Shown here: positions 53,778 to 63,593 of the stretch, one piece after another
Layout: every line of letters starts with the position of its first letter
How positions within the stretch are numbered: position 1 is the first letter of the stretch
Origin: Bacteroidales bacterium
GTDB taxonomy: Bacteria; Bacteroidota; Bacteroidia; Bacteroidales; UBA4417
Length of the DNA: 64,000 bases
Direction: 5' to 3'
Assembly: GCA_016707785.1 (NCBI GenBank)
Contig: JADJGZ010000018.1
Span: forward strand, 62,001 to 126,000
The notes under the pieces: generated by a model
What the model was told of the DNA's origin: nothing
Database searches by the model: none
The model's input: the letters and a program-made list of their open reading frames with translations, nothing else
Translations under genes and position numbers: made by a program

Positions 53778-56432
53778 ATGTCAATCAAATATAAGATTCT
53801 TTTCGTAGAGGACATTCCGACTGATGCAGAATTGGCTATCTATGAAACAGGAAAAGTTCTGAAATCGTTTGAATACAGGTTAGTGGACAATAAGAAAGAC
53901 TTCCTGGAACAACTCAACAACTTTTGCCCTGATCTGATTATCAGCGATTATCAACTCCCATCCTTCGATGGAATGGCAGCTCTCAAACTTTCAATTGAGA
54001 AAGACCCGATATTGCCTGTCATAATACTGACAGGATCAATGAATGAAGATACTGCTGTTGAATGCATGAAAGCCGGGGCAACTGATTATGTGATCAAAGA
54101 ACACATAAAACGGCTAGGACAAGCCGTGATCCACGCTCTGGATGAAAAGGAAGTCAGGACACGAAAAAAGCTTGCTGAGGAAGCATTAGTAAAAAGTGAA
54201 GAAAAATACCGTACAATTTTCGAAAATGTACAGGATGTTTTTTACCAGGTGAGCATGGAAGGTAAGATTTTGGAAATCAGTCCATCGATTAGGTATTTCA
54301 TTGATTTTAACCGTGAAAAACTGATTGGAGAACCCGTTTCTAATATATACTATAATTATGAGGATAGGATCGCTTTACTTGATGCAATCACTAAAAATGG
54401 TGAAGTAAGGGATTATGAATTGCCGCTGAAAACAGCATCAGGACTGCTGCGGTATGGTTCTATCAATGCCAGGTTAGTATTAAATGCTAATGGGAAACCT
54501 GATCATATTGATGGATCTATCCGCGACATTACTCAAAGGATTAAAGTAGAAAATGACCTACGTCAGAGTGAGGAGAAATTTCGCAACTTATTTGAAAACA
54601 ATGCTGCAGCCAACTTCATTATCGACAGGACTTCCTTACAAATTATTGATGCTAATCTCGCAGCTTCTGAATATTACGGGTGGAGCATAGAAGAGCTGAA
54701 GCAAATGAAAGTTGGGGATATCAATACTTCTGATATCAGTGTCATTAAGTCCGCCATTGAATCTGTCAGTAAAATGAGTATTGGTCATTTTGAATTCAAA
54801 CACCGGCTGAAAAATGGCAATATTCGGGATGTTGAAGTATTCAGCAGCCGAATTAGCAACTCTGAGAATGATTCTATCCATACCATCGTACACGATATAA
54901 CAGATAAGAAAAAAACAGATGAAAGGATCCGTCTGCTCAGCAAAACCATTGAACAAAGCCCTGTTGTTGTTCTGATAGCAGATCCTAACGGAACAATTGA
55001 GTATGTTAATTCAACGTTTACCCGAATCAGCGGGTATTCCTATGATGAAGTAATCGGTAAAAACCCAAGGATTTTAAATTCCGGCTATCATTCGACAGCG
55101 TTTTTTGAAGACTTATGGAAAACTGTACTTTCAGGGAAAGAGTGGACCGGAGAAATTCAAAACAAGAAAAAGAATGGAGAAATATATTGGGAGAATGTTA
55201 GTATTTCTCCCCTGGTAGATGAAGCAGGAAACATCACTCATCTGGTAGGAATTAAAGAAGATATTTCTGAAAAGAGAAGGATGCTTGAAGATCTGCTCAT
55301 TGCCAAAGACAAAGCAGAAACCAGTGATAAACTCAAAACCGCTTTCATTAATAATATCTCTCATGAAGTCAGAACTCCACTTAACGGAATCATCGGCTTC
55401 AGTGAAATGCTGGTCAGTCCTGATATTACCAGTGAGAACAAGGCTCTGTTCAGCGATATCATTAAGAAAAGCAGCCGGCGTCTTTTAAATACAATTACCA
55501 GTTATATGGACATCTCCATGATAGTTTCAGATAACATGGAAGTCCACACAAAGAGGTTCCCCATAAATCAAATATTGGACGATTTATTTAAAGAATATGT
55601 TCAAATAGCCAATGATAAAGGATTAAATATCAAATTAACCCGTCCTGACATTCCAGCCAACCTGCAATTGGAAACAGATCCGGACCTTCTTCATAAAACA
55701 CTTGGTCATTTACTGGATAATGCAATAAAGTTTACTGTTGAAGGCGACATTGAGTTTGGTTTCAGGAAAACACTTTCAAGTATAGAGTTTTTTGTGCAGG
55801 ATACAGGGATTGGGATTGATAAAGAAAAAGCTGATGTTATATTTGAGAACTTCATGCAGGCTGATATCTCACTCACCAGGGGCTATGAAGGCAGCGGCTT
55901 AGGTTTATCTATTGCTCATGGATTAGCCAGGCTACTGGGAGGAACTATATCTGTAGAGTCAGAAAAAGGACAAGGTACCACCATTCTAATTCAACTACCT
56001 GATTCACTGATTGCCAAATATTCTCCACAGGAAACACTTCCGAGGATTCAGCCTGTTTATCAGACAGATCCTGTGATTCTTGTTGCTGAAGATGATGAAT
56101 TCAATTATAAATTTCTTGAAATCATCTTAAAAAAAGCCAATTTCAAAGTTCTGCGGGCAGAAAATGGGGTTGAAGCCATAGAGAATTGCCGCACTCATGC
56201 TGAGATTTGCCTGGTTCTCATGGATATCAAAATGCCCATCATGGGTGGAATTGAAGCTACAAAGGAAATTAAAGCCCTCAATCCTAACCTTCCGGTTATT
56301 GCTTTGACAGCCTATGTATCGACACAGGATGAATATGAGGCTCTCTTAAGTGGTTGTGATGAATTTATTTCGAAACCGGTCAACAGGGTTAAACTGCTGG
56401 AGTTGATGAACAAATTACTTGTAAGATCGTAA
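53778..56432 (+). CDS. Hybrid sensor kinase: REC-PAS-PAS-PAS-HisKA-HATPase-REC
   Basis: 884 residues, no TM helix. Receiver 1 (about 1-120) with LIISDYQLPSFDGMAAL; PAS about 135-255, 258-375 and 390-505 (the last with the PAS/PAC signature NGTIEYVNSTFTRISGYSYDEVIGKNPRIL); HisKA in FINNISHEVRTPLNGIIGFSEML (about 530); HATPase (DNAIKF, DTGIGIDKEKAD, GSGLGLSIAHGL); receiver 2 (about 760-880) with LVLMDIKMPIMGG. An internal phosphorelay, probably working with a separate Hpt or output protein. Divergent from the lipoyl-redox operon, so a regulatory link is possible but unproved. Confidence 0.93.
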   Translation: MSIKYKILFVEDIPTDAELAIYETGKVLKSFEYRLVDNKKDFLEQLNNFCPDLIISDYQLPSFDGMAALKLSIEKDPILPVIILTGSMNEDTAVECMKAGATDYVIKEHIKRLGQAVIHALDEKEVRTRKKLAEEALVKSEEKYRTIFENVQDVFYQVSMEGKILEISPSIRYFIDFNREKLIGEPVSNIYYNYEDRIALLDAITKNGEVRDYELPLKTASGLLRYGSINARLVLNANGKPDHIDGSIRDITQRIKVENDLRQSEEKFRNLFENNAAANFIIDRTSLQIIDANLAASEYYGWSIEELKQMKVGDINTSDISVIKSAIESVSKMSIGHFEFKHRLKNGNIRDVEVFSSRISNSENDSIHTIVHDITDKKKTDERIRLLSKTIEQSPVVVLIADPNGTIEYVNSTFTRISGYSYDEVIGKNPRILNSGYHSTAFFEDLWKTVLSGKEWTGEIQNKKKNGEIYWENVSISPLVDEAGNITHLVGIKEDISEKRRMLEDLLIAKDKAETSDKLKTAFINNISHEVRTPLNGIIGFSEMLVSPDITSENKALFSDIIKKSSRRLLNTITSYMDISMIVSDNMEVHTKRFPINQILDDLFKEYVQIANDKGLNIKLTRPDIPANLQLETDPDLLHKTLGHLLDNAIKFTVEGDIEFGFRKTLSSIEFFVQDTGIGIDKEKADVIFENFMQADISLTRGYEGSGLGLSIAHGLARLLGGTISVESEKGQGTTILIQLPDSLIAKYSPQETLPRIQPVYQTDPVILVAEDDEFNYKFLEIILKKANFKVLRAENGVEAIENCRTHAEICLVLMDIKMPIMGGIEATKEIKALNPNLPVIALTAYVSTQDEYEALLSGCDEFISKPVNRVKLLELMNKLLVRS

Positions 56433-56456
56433 AAGTTTAACTTTCAACTGTTTTGG

Positions 56457-57083
56457 TCAATTCAGATTATTCAATTCAAGTCTGCATTTTTTATACAGTG
56501 CATTGCGCTTAGCCAACGCATTTTCCATTGCCCTATCCCCTTCTATACAAAGATTGGTTATAAAATGCTGATTGTTTTTTTCCCATTCAATCACCACAAA
56601 TGCCAACTCTTCCTCTTTTTTATTGTTTAAACATTGAAGATATTCCCTGGAATGAACCCAACGATCAGCAGTCATCTTTCTTTTCAAGGTAAAAACATCT
56701 TCCACCCTGATATCCAGAAGTGAAGTTACCGGAATTGATCCTAAAGCTTTACATTCATTGCCGGATTCGGATGCATCTTTACCAATAAATATGGATCCAC
56801 CACTAGTGTAGATCAGACAAGGCATAATTGCTTCGCTGATTTCAGGATGCCCTCCGGCATATAAAGTAGTTTGAATGACTTCCAATGCAGGAATAAGTGA
56901 TTGTTCCTCAGTAAGAACTGAAAAAGATTTCAACCTGGGCCTGAAATAGAAGAATGAACCTAAGGCAAAAGCTGCCAGTATGCCTAACCAAAGCCAACCT
57001 GAAGCTATAAATTGACCATTTGAGCTAGAGCCAAAAAATGATAATAATACTTCTGAAGTCAGAAGTAGTAAGGAAGAGTTCAT
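56457..57083 (-). CDS. Hypothetical membrane protein
   Basis: 208 residues, one or two N-terminal hydrophobic helices (about 5-20 and 28-46, GWLWLGILAAFALGSFFYF), then a soluble domain of about 150 residues with a basic Cys/Leu-rich C-terminal helix. I do not recognise a family. Encoded on the minus strand between the hybrid kinase and a T9SS cargo gene, with 24 bp to the convergent kinase gene. Coding is supported by length, a clean start and no competing ORF. Confidence 0.6.
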   Translation of the reverse strand: MNSSLLLLTSEVLLSFFGSSSNGQFIASGWLWLGILAAFALGSFFYFRPRLKSFSVLTEEQSLIPALEVIQTTLYAGGHPEISEAIMPCLIYTSGGSIFIGKDASESGNECKALGSIPVTSLLDIRVEDVFTLKRKMTADRWVHSREYLQCLNNKKEEELAFVVIEWEKNNQHFITNLCIEGDRAMENALAKRNALYKKCRLELNNLN

Positions 57084-57223
57084 TACGGAGGGTTTTTGGA
57101 CAAGGCAAATTACTAAAAAAACCAGCAGAATGATGTTAATTTCTGATGAACTATGAAAAAAAAAAAATCAAACAGGCCAAAAGGGTTTCTCTTAGCATGC
57201 TTCTCAAATAGTCAAAACCCGGC

Positions 57224-59923
57224 TTAATCGGTAATCACCAGGCTTGAAATACTATCTTTAAAATCAGATGTAGTTTGCTTGATAAGATAGTATCCTGCCG
57301 GAATACCCTCCAGAGATATCCTGACTTTTTTACTTGTAACTTGTAAATTCTTCCCGAGAATCACTTTCCCAGTCATATCCAATATACTGATATTTATTTT
57401 ATTATAAAATTTATCGATTCCATTATCGATGATAATATAATCTTTTGCCGGATTAGGATATATGTGGACGCTCTTGTCGGAAGCAATGTCATTTTTTCCA
57501 ACATTCAGTTCATTAAAGACACTTATTGCATCTGGTCCGGGAGTGGGAATCACGAAAACATTCTTGTTCGCATCGAACGTGAATTTTCTTGAAACTCCTG
57601 GTAATGAATAACTTTCTCCCTGGTAAAGCAAGCTTTCTGCCTGCATAACAACCGGAATCCCATTATTATCAATTCCAATCTGGAAGGCACTTTCCTGGTT
57701 GGTAGTAATGGTTCCTACACCTGCACCTGCCACAGGATTAACTTTTACAATCGCATTATGCTGCTGTAAAACATAAAATAAGTCATCTGTTTTATTATAG
57801 GCAATAGAGAAAGTAAGGTCTGAAATTTTAATGTATTTAATTAAATATGAAGCACTTCCATTTAAATAAATTAAGGGGAGATCTTCATCATACGATCCTA
57901 TGATGGCGTATTTTGAATCTTCACTGAAAGCATAATCATAGGTACAAACTTCATTTACCTGGATCGTAGCCATCACATTCATTAATTCAAGGTCCACAAT
58001 CCGGATTACAGGGCCTAAAGAGGGATCATCATCAGGAAACAGCATCATTTTCCCATCAGGACTGATCGACAGCAATAAACTTACCTCAGGATAATCCCCT
58101 ACAATGATTAAACCACAGGAACTGAAGTTTACCTGGAATTGCTCTGTAATCTCAATATTACCATTCAACTGCACCTTATATAAGGTACCGTTGGAAGCAA
58201 ATTGAGGAACAGTGTAGAGATAGGCATAGTCACCCAAAGGTGAAACCACGCATTGGGCAACCTGGTTCATGCTTAAAACAGCTTCAACTGTATAGTCAGT
58301 GCTATTTACAAACCAAACATCATGTGAATTGTAGCCAAAAAATATCAGCAGATCACTCCCGGGTATTGTCACAACTTGCTGCACCTGGCCCAGGTTCATC
58401 AGTGTATCAAGGCTTCCGGTCCAGTAATTGATAAAGCTTGTGTTTTGTGTCAGGATATTGGTTGAAACCAACTTCGATCCATCTGTAGTGATTATTGCCG
58501 AAGTAGTCATATCTGCTTCCAGGGGCTGGCCACTTTCACTAACAAACCCTAAGGTAAGATTAGCCAGTTCATCAAAATCTACTCCATAGATGTATTCGTT
58601 AAACAGTATCCCATAGAAAAGATTATCATCACAACATACTATTTTACCTGAAACCGGAGAAATTGCGGCTGCATTTCCAACTAATTTCTCGGTAACCGGG
58701 TAGAGTTCACTCAAGAGGATTCCATTATCCATCCGGTAAAAATGAACATCTCCGAAAACCCTGACAGCCGCTATCTTGCGGTCACCTGATAACTTAATCC
58801 AGGGATTTGAAAAAATAGATTCAGGAATCTGGTTGCAGCTATGGGTATTAAAATCAAAATGATAGATCTTCTCCGTCCAGCTATCAACAACCATTGCTCT
58901 TTGTCCGTCTTCACTCACGACAAGATCTGTATAATCCAGGAAATCAGGTTCTGCAACTATAATTGAATCGATAACGCTAAGCGTAGAAGATTGTAACCTG
59001 TGCAAGACAACATTTCCACTGTTATGGTAGGAAAAAATTAAAAGAGTATCTGCAGTTACAGAATATGCTGCTGCACGAAAAGATCCAAAATTAAAAGTGC
59101 TGACCAGATTTCCGGTTCCGGCATCAAATACAGCCGGCTTATTGGATCCGGTGTATGCAGCCACAATCCTATCCCCATCGGGACTCAGAAAAAACTTTGC
59201 AAACTGGTAAGTACAGCGGCCCTGGTTTCCATAATAACCATAATGATGAATGTAGGGTTGGGTATTATAATAAAGTTGTTGATAAGTAGTAAGACTATAT
59301 GATGTAATCGCACCATTCAGCCAACTATAACAACCTATAAAAATCTGGGTTTCATCAGGAGACACCTCAACCTGGCAGCTATTTTCGGGTATAGTAAAAA
59401 CTCTTTTGATTGAAAAACTACGAAGATTGATTACATAGATTTCATTCGATTTTTCACAACATACATATGCCCTGGTATGGGAGAGGACCATATCGATAGG
59501 GCCATCACCTACTTCCACTATTTCGAGAAGCTGATAAGCAGAATCATAGAAATAAATATTATTACTATGCTTATACAGAACAGCAAAGAGTCTGCCATCC
59601 GGGCTAAACTCTATATCATGCACCATATCACCTTCAGGGGATTCACCCGGTTCAAAAACCTGCAGACTTGTACCGGATTGGTCGCTGGCATTAACAGTAT
59701 TTTCAAAAGAAGGAATGGAAAACATAAATTTTTGATTGCCAACCCTGCACTCCGTTTGATCTAAAGAATTACTACCTCTCAGGTCAAACCGGTATACAGA
59801 ATCATTCAGATACAACTTTAATCCGGAGGCTTGTCCTTCTTCATTCAAATACAATTGATAGGATTGAGAAAAGGCACTCCAGGAGATGAGAATGAATAAA
59901 TTAATCAGAGCGAGATTCTTCAT
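57224..59923 (-). CDS. Large secreted beta-propeller protein with T9SS sorting domain
   Basis: 899 residues with a signal peptide (residues 1-19, ending WSAFSQ). The body contains repeated propeller blades with the pattern VxxVxxSPDGxxxAVxY (for example VHDIEFSPDGRLFAVLYKHSNNIYFYD, VEVSPDETQIFIGCYS, FFLSPDGDRIVAAYTG), similar to YVTN/WD40-like propellers. The last 75 residues (SVHIYPNPAKDYIIID...GKVILGKNLQVTSKKVRISLEGIPAGYYLIKQ...SLVITD) form a type A T9SS sorting domain. No enzyme motif is seen. A surface-exposed scaffold or adhesin is inferred. Confidence 0.85.
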   Translation of the reverse strand: MKNLALINLFILISWSAFSQSYQLYLNEEGQASGLKLYLNDSVYRFDLRGSNSLDQTECRVGNQKFMFSIPSFENTVNASDQSGTSLQVFEPGESPEGDMVHDIEFSPDGRLFAVLYKHSNNIYFYDSAYQLLEIVEVGDGPIDMVLSHTRAYVCCEKSNEIYVINLRSFSIKRVFTIPENSCQVEVSPDETQIFIGCYSWLNGAITSYSLTTYQQLYYNTQPYIHHYGYYGNQGRCTYQFAKFFLSPDGDRIVAAYTGSNKPAVFDAGTGNLVSTFNFGSFRAAAYSVTADTLLIFSYHNSGNVVLHRLQSSTLSVIDSIIVAEPDFLDYTDLVVSEDGQRAMVVDSWTEKIYHFDFNTHSCNQIPESIFSNPWIKLSGDRKIAAVRVFGDVHFYRMDNGILLSELYPVTEKLVGNAAAISPVSGKIVCCDDNLFYGILFNEYIYGVDFDELANLTLGFVSESGQPLEADMTTSAIITTDGSKLVSTNILTQNTSFINYWTGSLDTLMNLGQVQQVVTIPGSDLLIFFGYNSHDVWFVNSTDYTVEAVLSMNQVAQCVVSPLGDYAYLYTVPQFASNGTLYKVQLNGNIEITEQFQVNFSSCGLIIVGDYPEVSLLLSISPDGKMMLFPDDDPSLGPVIRIVDLELMNVMATIQVNEVCTYDYAFSEDSKYAIIGSYDEDLPLIYLNGSASYLIKYIKISDLTFSIAYNKTDDLFYVLQQHNAIVKVNPVAGAGVGTITTNQESAFQIGIDNNGIPVVMQAESLLYQGESYSLPGVSRKFTFDANKNVFVIPTPGPDAISVFNELNVGKNDIASDKSVHIYPNPAKDYIIIDNGIDKFYNKINISILDMTGKVILGKNLQVTSKKVRISLEGIPAGYYLIKQTTSDFKDSISSLVITD

Positions 59924-60070
59924 ATAATGGAAAATTATCTTATTCGTAAAGATAAGTCATTACAAGTATTTTCAGTTTGCAAATAGCCAATTAATGCAAA
60001 TTAGAAAAAAACTATACAACTCTCAGAATAGTAGCTGACAATTAGTGCCAAAATGACAGCAATAATTTCA

Positions 60071-60085
60071 TGGCACAGGCTTTGA
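60071..60085 (+). promoter_or_regulatory. Sigma-54-like promoter upstream of htpG
   Basis: TGGCAC (60071-60076), 5 bp, then TTGA (60082-60085), compared with TGGCAC-N5-TTGC. The -24 element is perfect and the spacing is correct; the -12 GC is GA. The start site would be about 25 nt before the htpG ATG at 60120. No housekeeping TAnnTTTG box was found closer. Confidence 0.45.
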
Positions 60086-60119
60086 TTTAATGAATGCCAA
60101 ATAAAATTGAAGACATACT

Positions 60120-62024
60120 ATGCAGACAGGTAAAATCAACGTTCAAACTGAGAACATTTTCCCCATTATTAAGAAGTTCCTTTATTCTGACCATGAGATT
60201 TTCCTCCGTGAATTGGTTTCCAATGCGGTGGATGCAACCACCAAATTAAAGACACTTTCTTCACTTGATAAGGTAAAGGATGAATTAGGGGAATTGACAA
60301 TTGAGATCATACTTGATAAAGAAGCCGGCACATTAACCATTAAGGACCGGGGTATTGGTATGACAGCTGATGAGATTGATCAGTTTATCAACCAGATAGC
60401 TTTTTCTGGTGCTGAAGCATTTCTGAAGAAATATAAAGGCAAAACTGAAGATGAGCAGAGTGGATTGATTGGTCATTTCGGCCTTGGATTCTATTCATCT
60501 TTTATGGTGGCTGATAAGGTAGAAATTAAAACCAAGACGTATAAGAAAGGTGCTGGTTCAAAAGCAGTTCGATGGGAATGTGACGGTTCTCCGGATTATG
60601 TGATTGATGAAACTGACAAAACCGACAGGGGCACTGAGATTATTCTGCATATCTCAAAAGATTCAGACGAATTTTTACAGGAACAGAGAATCCAGGAACT
60701 TCTGAATAAATATTGCAAGTTCCTCCCGGTCCCGATCAGGTTTGGAAATGAAAAAACTTTTGAAACCTCAGAAACCGAAAAAGATGAAAAAGGTGAACCT
60801 AAAAGGATAGAGGTTGAAAAACCAAGAATCATCAACAACACCAATCCTTTGTGGAAACAGAAACCGGTGGACTTAAAGGATGAAGATTATAAATCATTCT
60901 ATAGGGAATTATACCCTATGACCTTTGATGAACCTTTATTCAACATTCACCTGAATGTGGATTACCCTTTCAATTTAACCGGGATTCTATATTTCCCTAA
61001 GCTCAAAAAAAATTATGAAGTTCAGCGTGATAAAATTCAGCTTTACTGCAACCAGGTTTTTGTAACTGATACTGTTGAAGGTATTGTCCCTGACTTCCTA
61101 ACGCTATTGCATGGAGTAATTGATTCACCTGACATTCCTTTGAATGTGTCACGCTCCTATCTCCAAAGCGATCAGAATGTAAAGAAAATTTCCGGTCACA
61201 TCATGAAGAAGGTGGCAGATAAACTGGAAGAACTCTTTAAAAGTAACCGTGAAGAGTTTGAAAAGAAATGGGATGATATAAGAGTCTTCATTGAGTATGG
61301 AATCATTTCTGAACCCAAATTCTATGAGAGAGCAGAAAAATTCTGTTTACTTAAAAACACTGAGAACAAATACTTTACTCTCGAAGAATATAAAAACCAT
61401 ATAGAATCGAATCAGAAGGACAAAGATGGAAATCTGGTGTACCTTTATACCAGTAATCTTGAAGAACAGTTCAGTTATATTTCTGCAGCCCGTGAAAGAG
61501 GATATGATATCCTGGTAATGGATGGCCCTGTTGACAATCATTTCATCAATACCCTTGAACAAAAATTTGAAAAGACGCAGTTTGCACGTGTAGATGCAGA
61601 TATAGTTGATAAACTGATAAAAAAGGAAGACTCATTACCTTCTTTATTATCTGAAGAACAGCAGGGTAAATTGACACCTGTTTTTGAAAAAGCTGCTGAT
61701 AAGAGCAAATTTCACATTGTTTTTGAGAGTCTTAGCATTTCTGATCTTCCGGTTATGATCACTCAACCCGAGTTTATGCGCCGTATGAAGGATATGTCGG
61801 CCATGGGAGGATATAGTTTCATGGGAAATATGCCTGATACTTACAATCTTGTGATTAACTCCAATCATCCTTTAATAATGCAAATACTCGATAATACGGA
61901 TGAAGGTCAGCAGGACAAACTAACAAAACAGCTGGTTGATTTAGCTTTACTCTCTCAAAATATGCTTAAAGGTGAAGCTTTGGATGGGTTTATCAGAAGA
62001 AGTGTTGAGCTTGTTAATAAGTGA
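60120..62024 (+). CDS. htpG: Chaperone HtpG (Hsp90)
   Basis: 634 residues, the bacterial Hsp90 length. N-terminal GHKL ATPase: FLRELVSNAVDATTKLK, IKDRGIGMTADEI, IGHFGLGFYSSFMVAD. Middle domain with the catalytic loop and NVSRSYLQSD (the conserved Arg that contacts ATP), and a C-terminal dimerisation domain with MRRMKDM...LVINSNHPL. Cytosolic ATP-driven chaperone for late client folding. A short charged linker (about 215-235, KDEKGEPKRIEVEK) separates N and middle domains. Monocistronic. Confidence 0.96.
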   Translation: MQTGKINVQTENIFPIIKKFLYSDHEIFLRELVSNAVDATTKLKTLSSLDKVKDELGELTIEIILDKEAGTLTIKDRGIGMTADEIDQFINQIAFSGAEAFLKKYKGKTEDEQSGLIGHFGLGFYSSFMVADKVEIKTKTYKKGAGSKAVRWECDGSPDYVIDETDKTDRGTEIILHISKDSDEFLQEQRIQELLNKYCKFLPVPIRFGNEKTFETSETEKDEKGEPKRIEVEKPRIINNTNPLWKQKPVDLKDEDYKSFYRELYPMTFDEPLFNIHLNVDYPFNLTGILYFPKLKKNYEVQRDKIQLYCNQVFVTDTVEGIVPDFLTLLHGVIDSPDIPLNVSRSYLQSDQNVKKISGHIMKKVADKLEELFKSNREEFEKKWDDIRVFIEYGIISEPKFYERAEKFCLLKNTENKYFTLEEYKNHIESNQKDKDGNLVYLYTSNLEEQFSYISAARERGYDILVMDGPVDNHFINTLEQKFEKTQFARVDADIVDKLIKKEDSLPSLLSEEQQGKLTPVFEKAADKSKFHIVFESLSISDLPVMITQPEFMRRMKDMSAMGGYSFMGNMPDTYNLVINSNHPLIMQILDNTDEGQQDKLTKQLVDLALLSQNMLKGEALDGFIRRSVELVNK

Positions 62025-62071
62025 GAAAAAGTGCTTTAAGTGATCTAAAAAGAACCTGAGTTGTCAATTAA

Positions 62072-62109
62072 ATTCGTGTAAATTCGTGGAGCAATCCGTA
62101 TAATCCGTG
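62072..62109. repeat. Short word repeat ATTCGTG / ATCCGTG
   Basis: ATTCGTG at 62072-62078 and 62082-62088, ATCCGTA at 62094-62100 and ATCCGTG at 62103-62109, with spacings near 10 bp. The ATTCGTG word is the same as in the repeat island at 10079-10115, about 52 kb away. The rest of the spacer 62025-62296 shows no gene. Confidence 0.75.
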
Positions 62110-62296
62110 TTCCATTTATTGACTGACAGCGTGAAATTGCCTGGAGTGAGCTAATGGAAGCTGAAGATAAGTGAAGGCTTGCTGAGAATTTAAAATTACT
62201 TTTCCACTCTGTAAACTCTATGCACTGTATGAACTCTTGGCAATTTATGAACCTCCTCAACTCAAAAATTATCAATCAAATCAAATAAAAACAACG

Positions 62297-62893
62297 ATGA
62301 AAAAATCATGGATTATTATAGGCGGTTTAGTTCTCTTAGGAGTAATTCTGCTTCTTACCTTACCAGCTTCATACAACCGACTTGTGAAGGCTGAAGAAAA
62401 TGTTAACACCCAATGGGCGAATGTTCAGGGAGCTTACCAACGCAGGGCTGACCTGATCCCCAACCTGGTTAGTACCGTTAAAGGTTATGCCGACTTTGAA
62501 CAGGAGACCCTGATCAAAGTTATTGAGCAGCGTGCCAATGCAACCAAACCTACAATCAATGTAGATCCAACCAAACTGAATGAGAATAGCCTGGCACAAT
62601 TCCAGAAAGCTCAGGATGAACTTGGTAGTGCTCTATCCCGTTTAATGGTAGTAGTGGAAAAGTATCCTGATCTGAAAGCAAATCAGAATTTTCTGCAGTT
62701 GCAAGCCCAGTTGGAAGGAACTGAAAACAGGATTAATGTGGAAAGAAGAACTTTCAATGAATCTGTTCAGCAGTTCAATACAAGTCTGAGGCGTTTTCCA
62801 ACCAATATTCTTGGCGGAATGTTTGGCTTCTCAAAGAAGCCCTATTTCGAGGCACAGGCAGGATCAGATGTAGCTCCGAAAGTTGAGTTTTAA
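62297..62893 (+). CDS. LemA family membrane protein
   Basis: 198 residues from the ATG at 62297 (MKKSWIIIGGLVLLGVILLL); the longer open frame at 62237 adds non-conserved residues. One N-terminal TM, then the LemA helical bundle with the signature YNRLVKAEENVNTQWANVQGAYQRRADLIPNLVSTVKGY and RINVERRTFNESVQQFNTSLRRFPTNI. LemA proteins have an extracytoplasmic C-terminal coiled-coil domain of uncertain function and are often encoded with TPM proteins, as here. First gene of a lemA-TPM-TPM set. Confidence 0.92.
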   Translation: MKKSWIIIGGLVLLGVILLLTLPASYNRLVKAEENVNTQWANVQGAYQRRADLIPNLVSTVKGYADFEQETLIKVIEQRANATKPTINVDPTKLNENSLAQFQKAQDELGSALSRLMVVVEKYPDLKANQNFLQLQAQLEGTENRINVERRTFNESVQQFNTSLRRFPTNILGGMFGFSKKPYFEAQAGSDVAPKVEF

Positions 62894-62907
62894 TAAGAAT
62901 ATCCGGG

Positions 62908-62945
62908 GTGGCAAAAGCCAGGTTATTGATCCTGGATTTTGCCAC
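62908..62945 (+). terminator. Hairpin after lemA
   Basis: Imperfect stem gtggcaaaa-g-ccagg / cctgg-a-ttttgccac (62908-62922, 62931-62945) with an 8-nt loop and one internal mismatch. Without a long T-tract; may be an attenuator or processing hairpin in the operon, as the next TPM gene starts 124 bp later. Confidence 0.5.
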
Positions 62946-63068
62946 TCCATTTCAACTCATAGTTTGAAAACTAAACTGCATTCTTTTCTGAGTGCCTATC
63001 CGTTAGAATAACCAATGAGTTTATCATTATCTTTATTCCTTCGCATTTCTAAAATTTAATAACTCGAA

Positions 63069-63518
63069 ATGTCAAAAACAGCCCGTAACTTCTTTTCTCC
63101 CCTGCAAGTGGAAGAAATCAAACAAGCTATTCTGAATGCCGAATTGGATACTTCAGGTGAAATCAGGGTTCATGTTGAAAATAACTGCGATGGTGAAGTT
63201 TTAGATCGCGCAGCTGCTGTTTTTAAGTTATTGAAGATGAATGAAACAGAACTTAAAAATGGGGTATTGATTTATCTTGCGATTAAGAACAGGAAATTTG
63301 CAATAATTGGTGATAGTGGGATCAATCTGGTAGTTGAAAAAGACTATTGGGAAAGATTAAAAGCCAGAATGCTTGAATCTTTCCGTGAGGAAAATTTCAC
63401 AGAAGGTTTATCTAAATCGATCCTGGAAGTGGGAAAAATACTCAAAAAGCATTTCCCATATCAGAAAGATGATGTAAATGAATTACCAGATGATATTTCA
63501 TTTGGTGATGAAAAATAA
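63069..63518 (+). CDS. TPM-domain protein (TLP18.3/Psb32/MOLO-1 type), soluble
   Basis: 149 residues, without a signal peptide. It starts with FFSPLQVEEIKQAILNAELDTSGEIRVHVE and has KNGVLIYLAIKNRKFAIIGDSGINLVVEKDYWERL, the TPM-domain core; family proteins have roles in phosphatase-like or chaperone functions that are poorly known. The acidic tail (DVNELPDDISFGDE) is typical of the short TPM form. It is paired with a second, exported TPM gene 75 bp downstream. Confidence 0.85.
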   Translation: MSKTARNFFSPLQVEEIKQAILNAELDTSGEIRVHVENNCDGEVLDRAAAVFKLLKMNETELKNGVLIYLAIKNRKFAIIGDSGINLVVEKDYWERLKARMLESFREENFTEGLSKSILEVGKILKKHFPYQKDDVNELPDDISFGDEK

Positions 63519-63593
63519 AATCAAATCATTAGAGCGGGATTTTAAGACTAATTGTTCTAACCACGCCATATTTACTCAATAATTCTCTGACAT

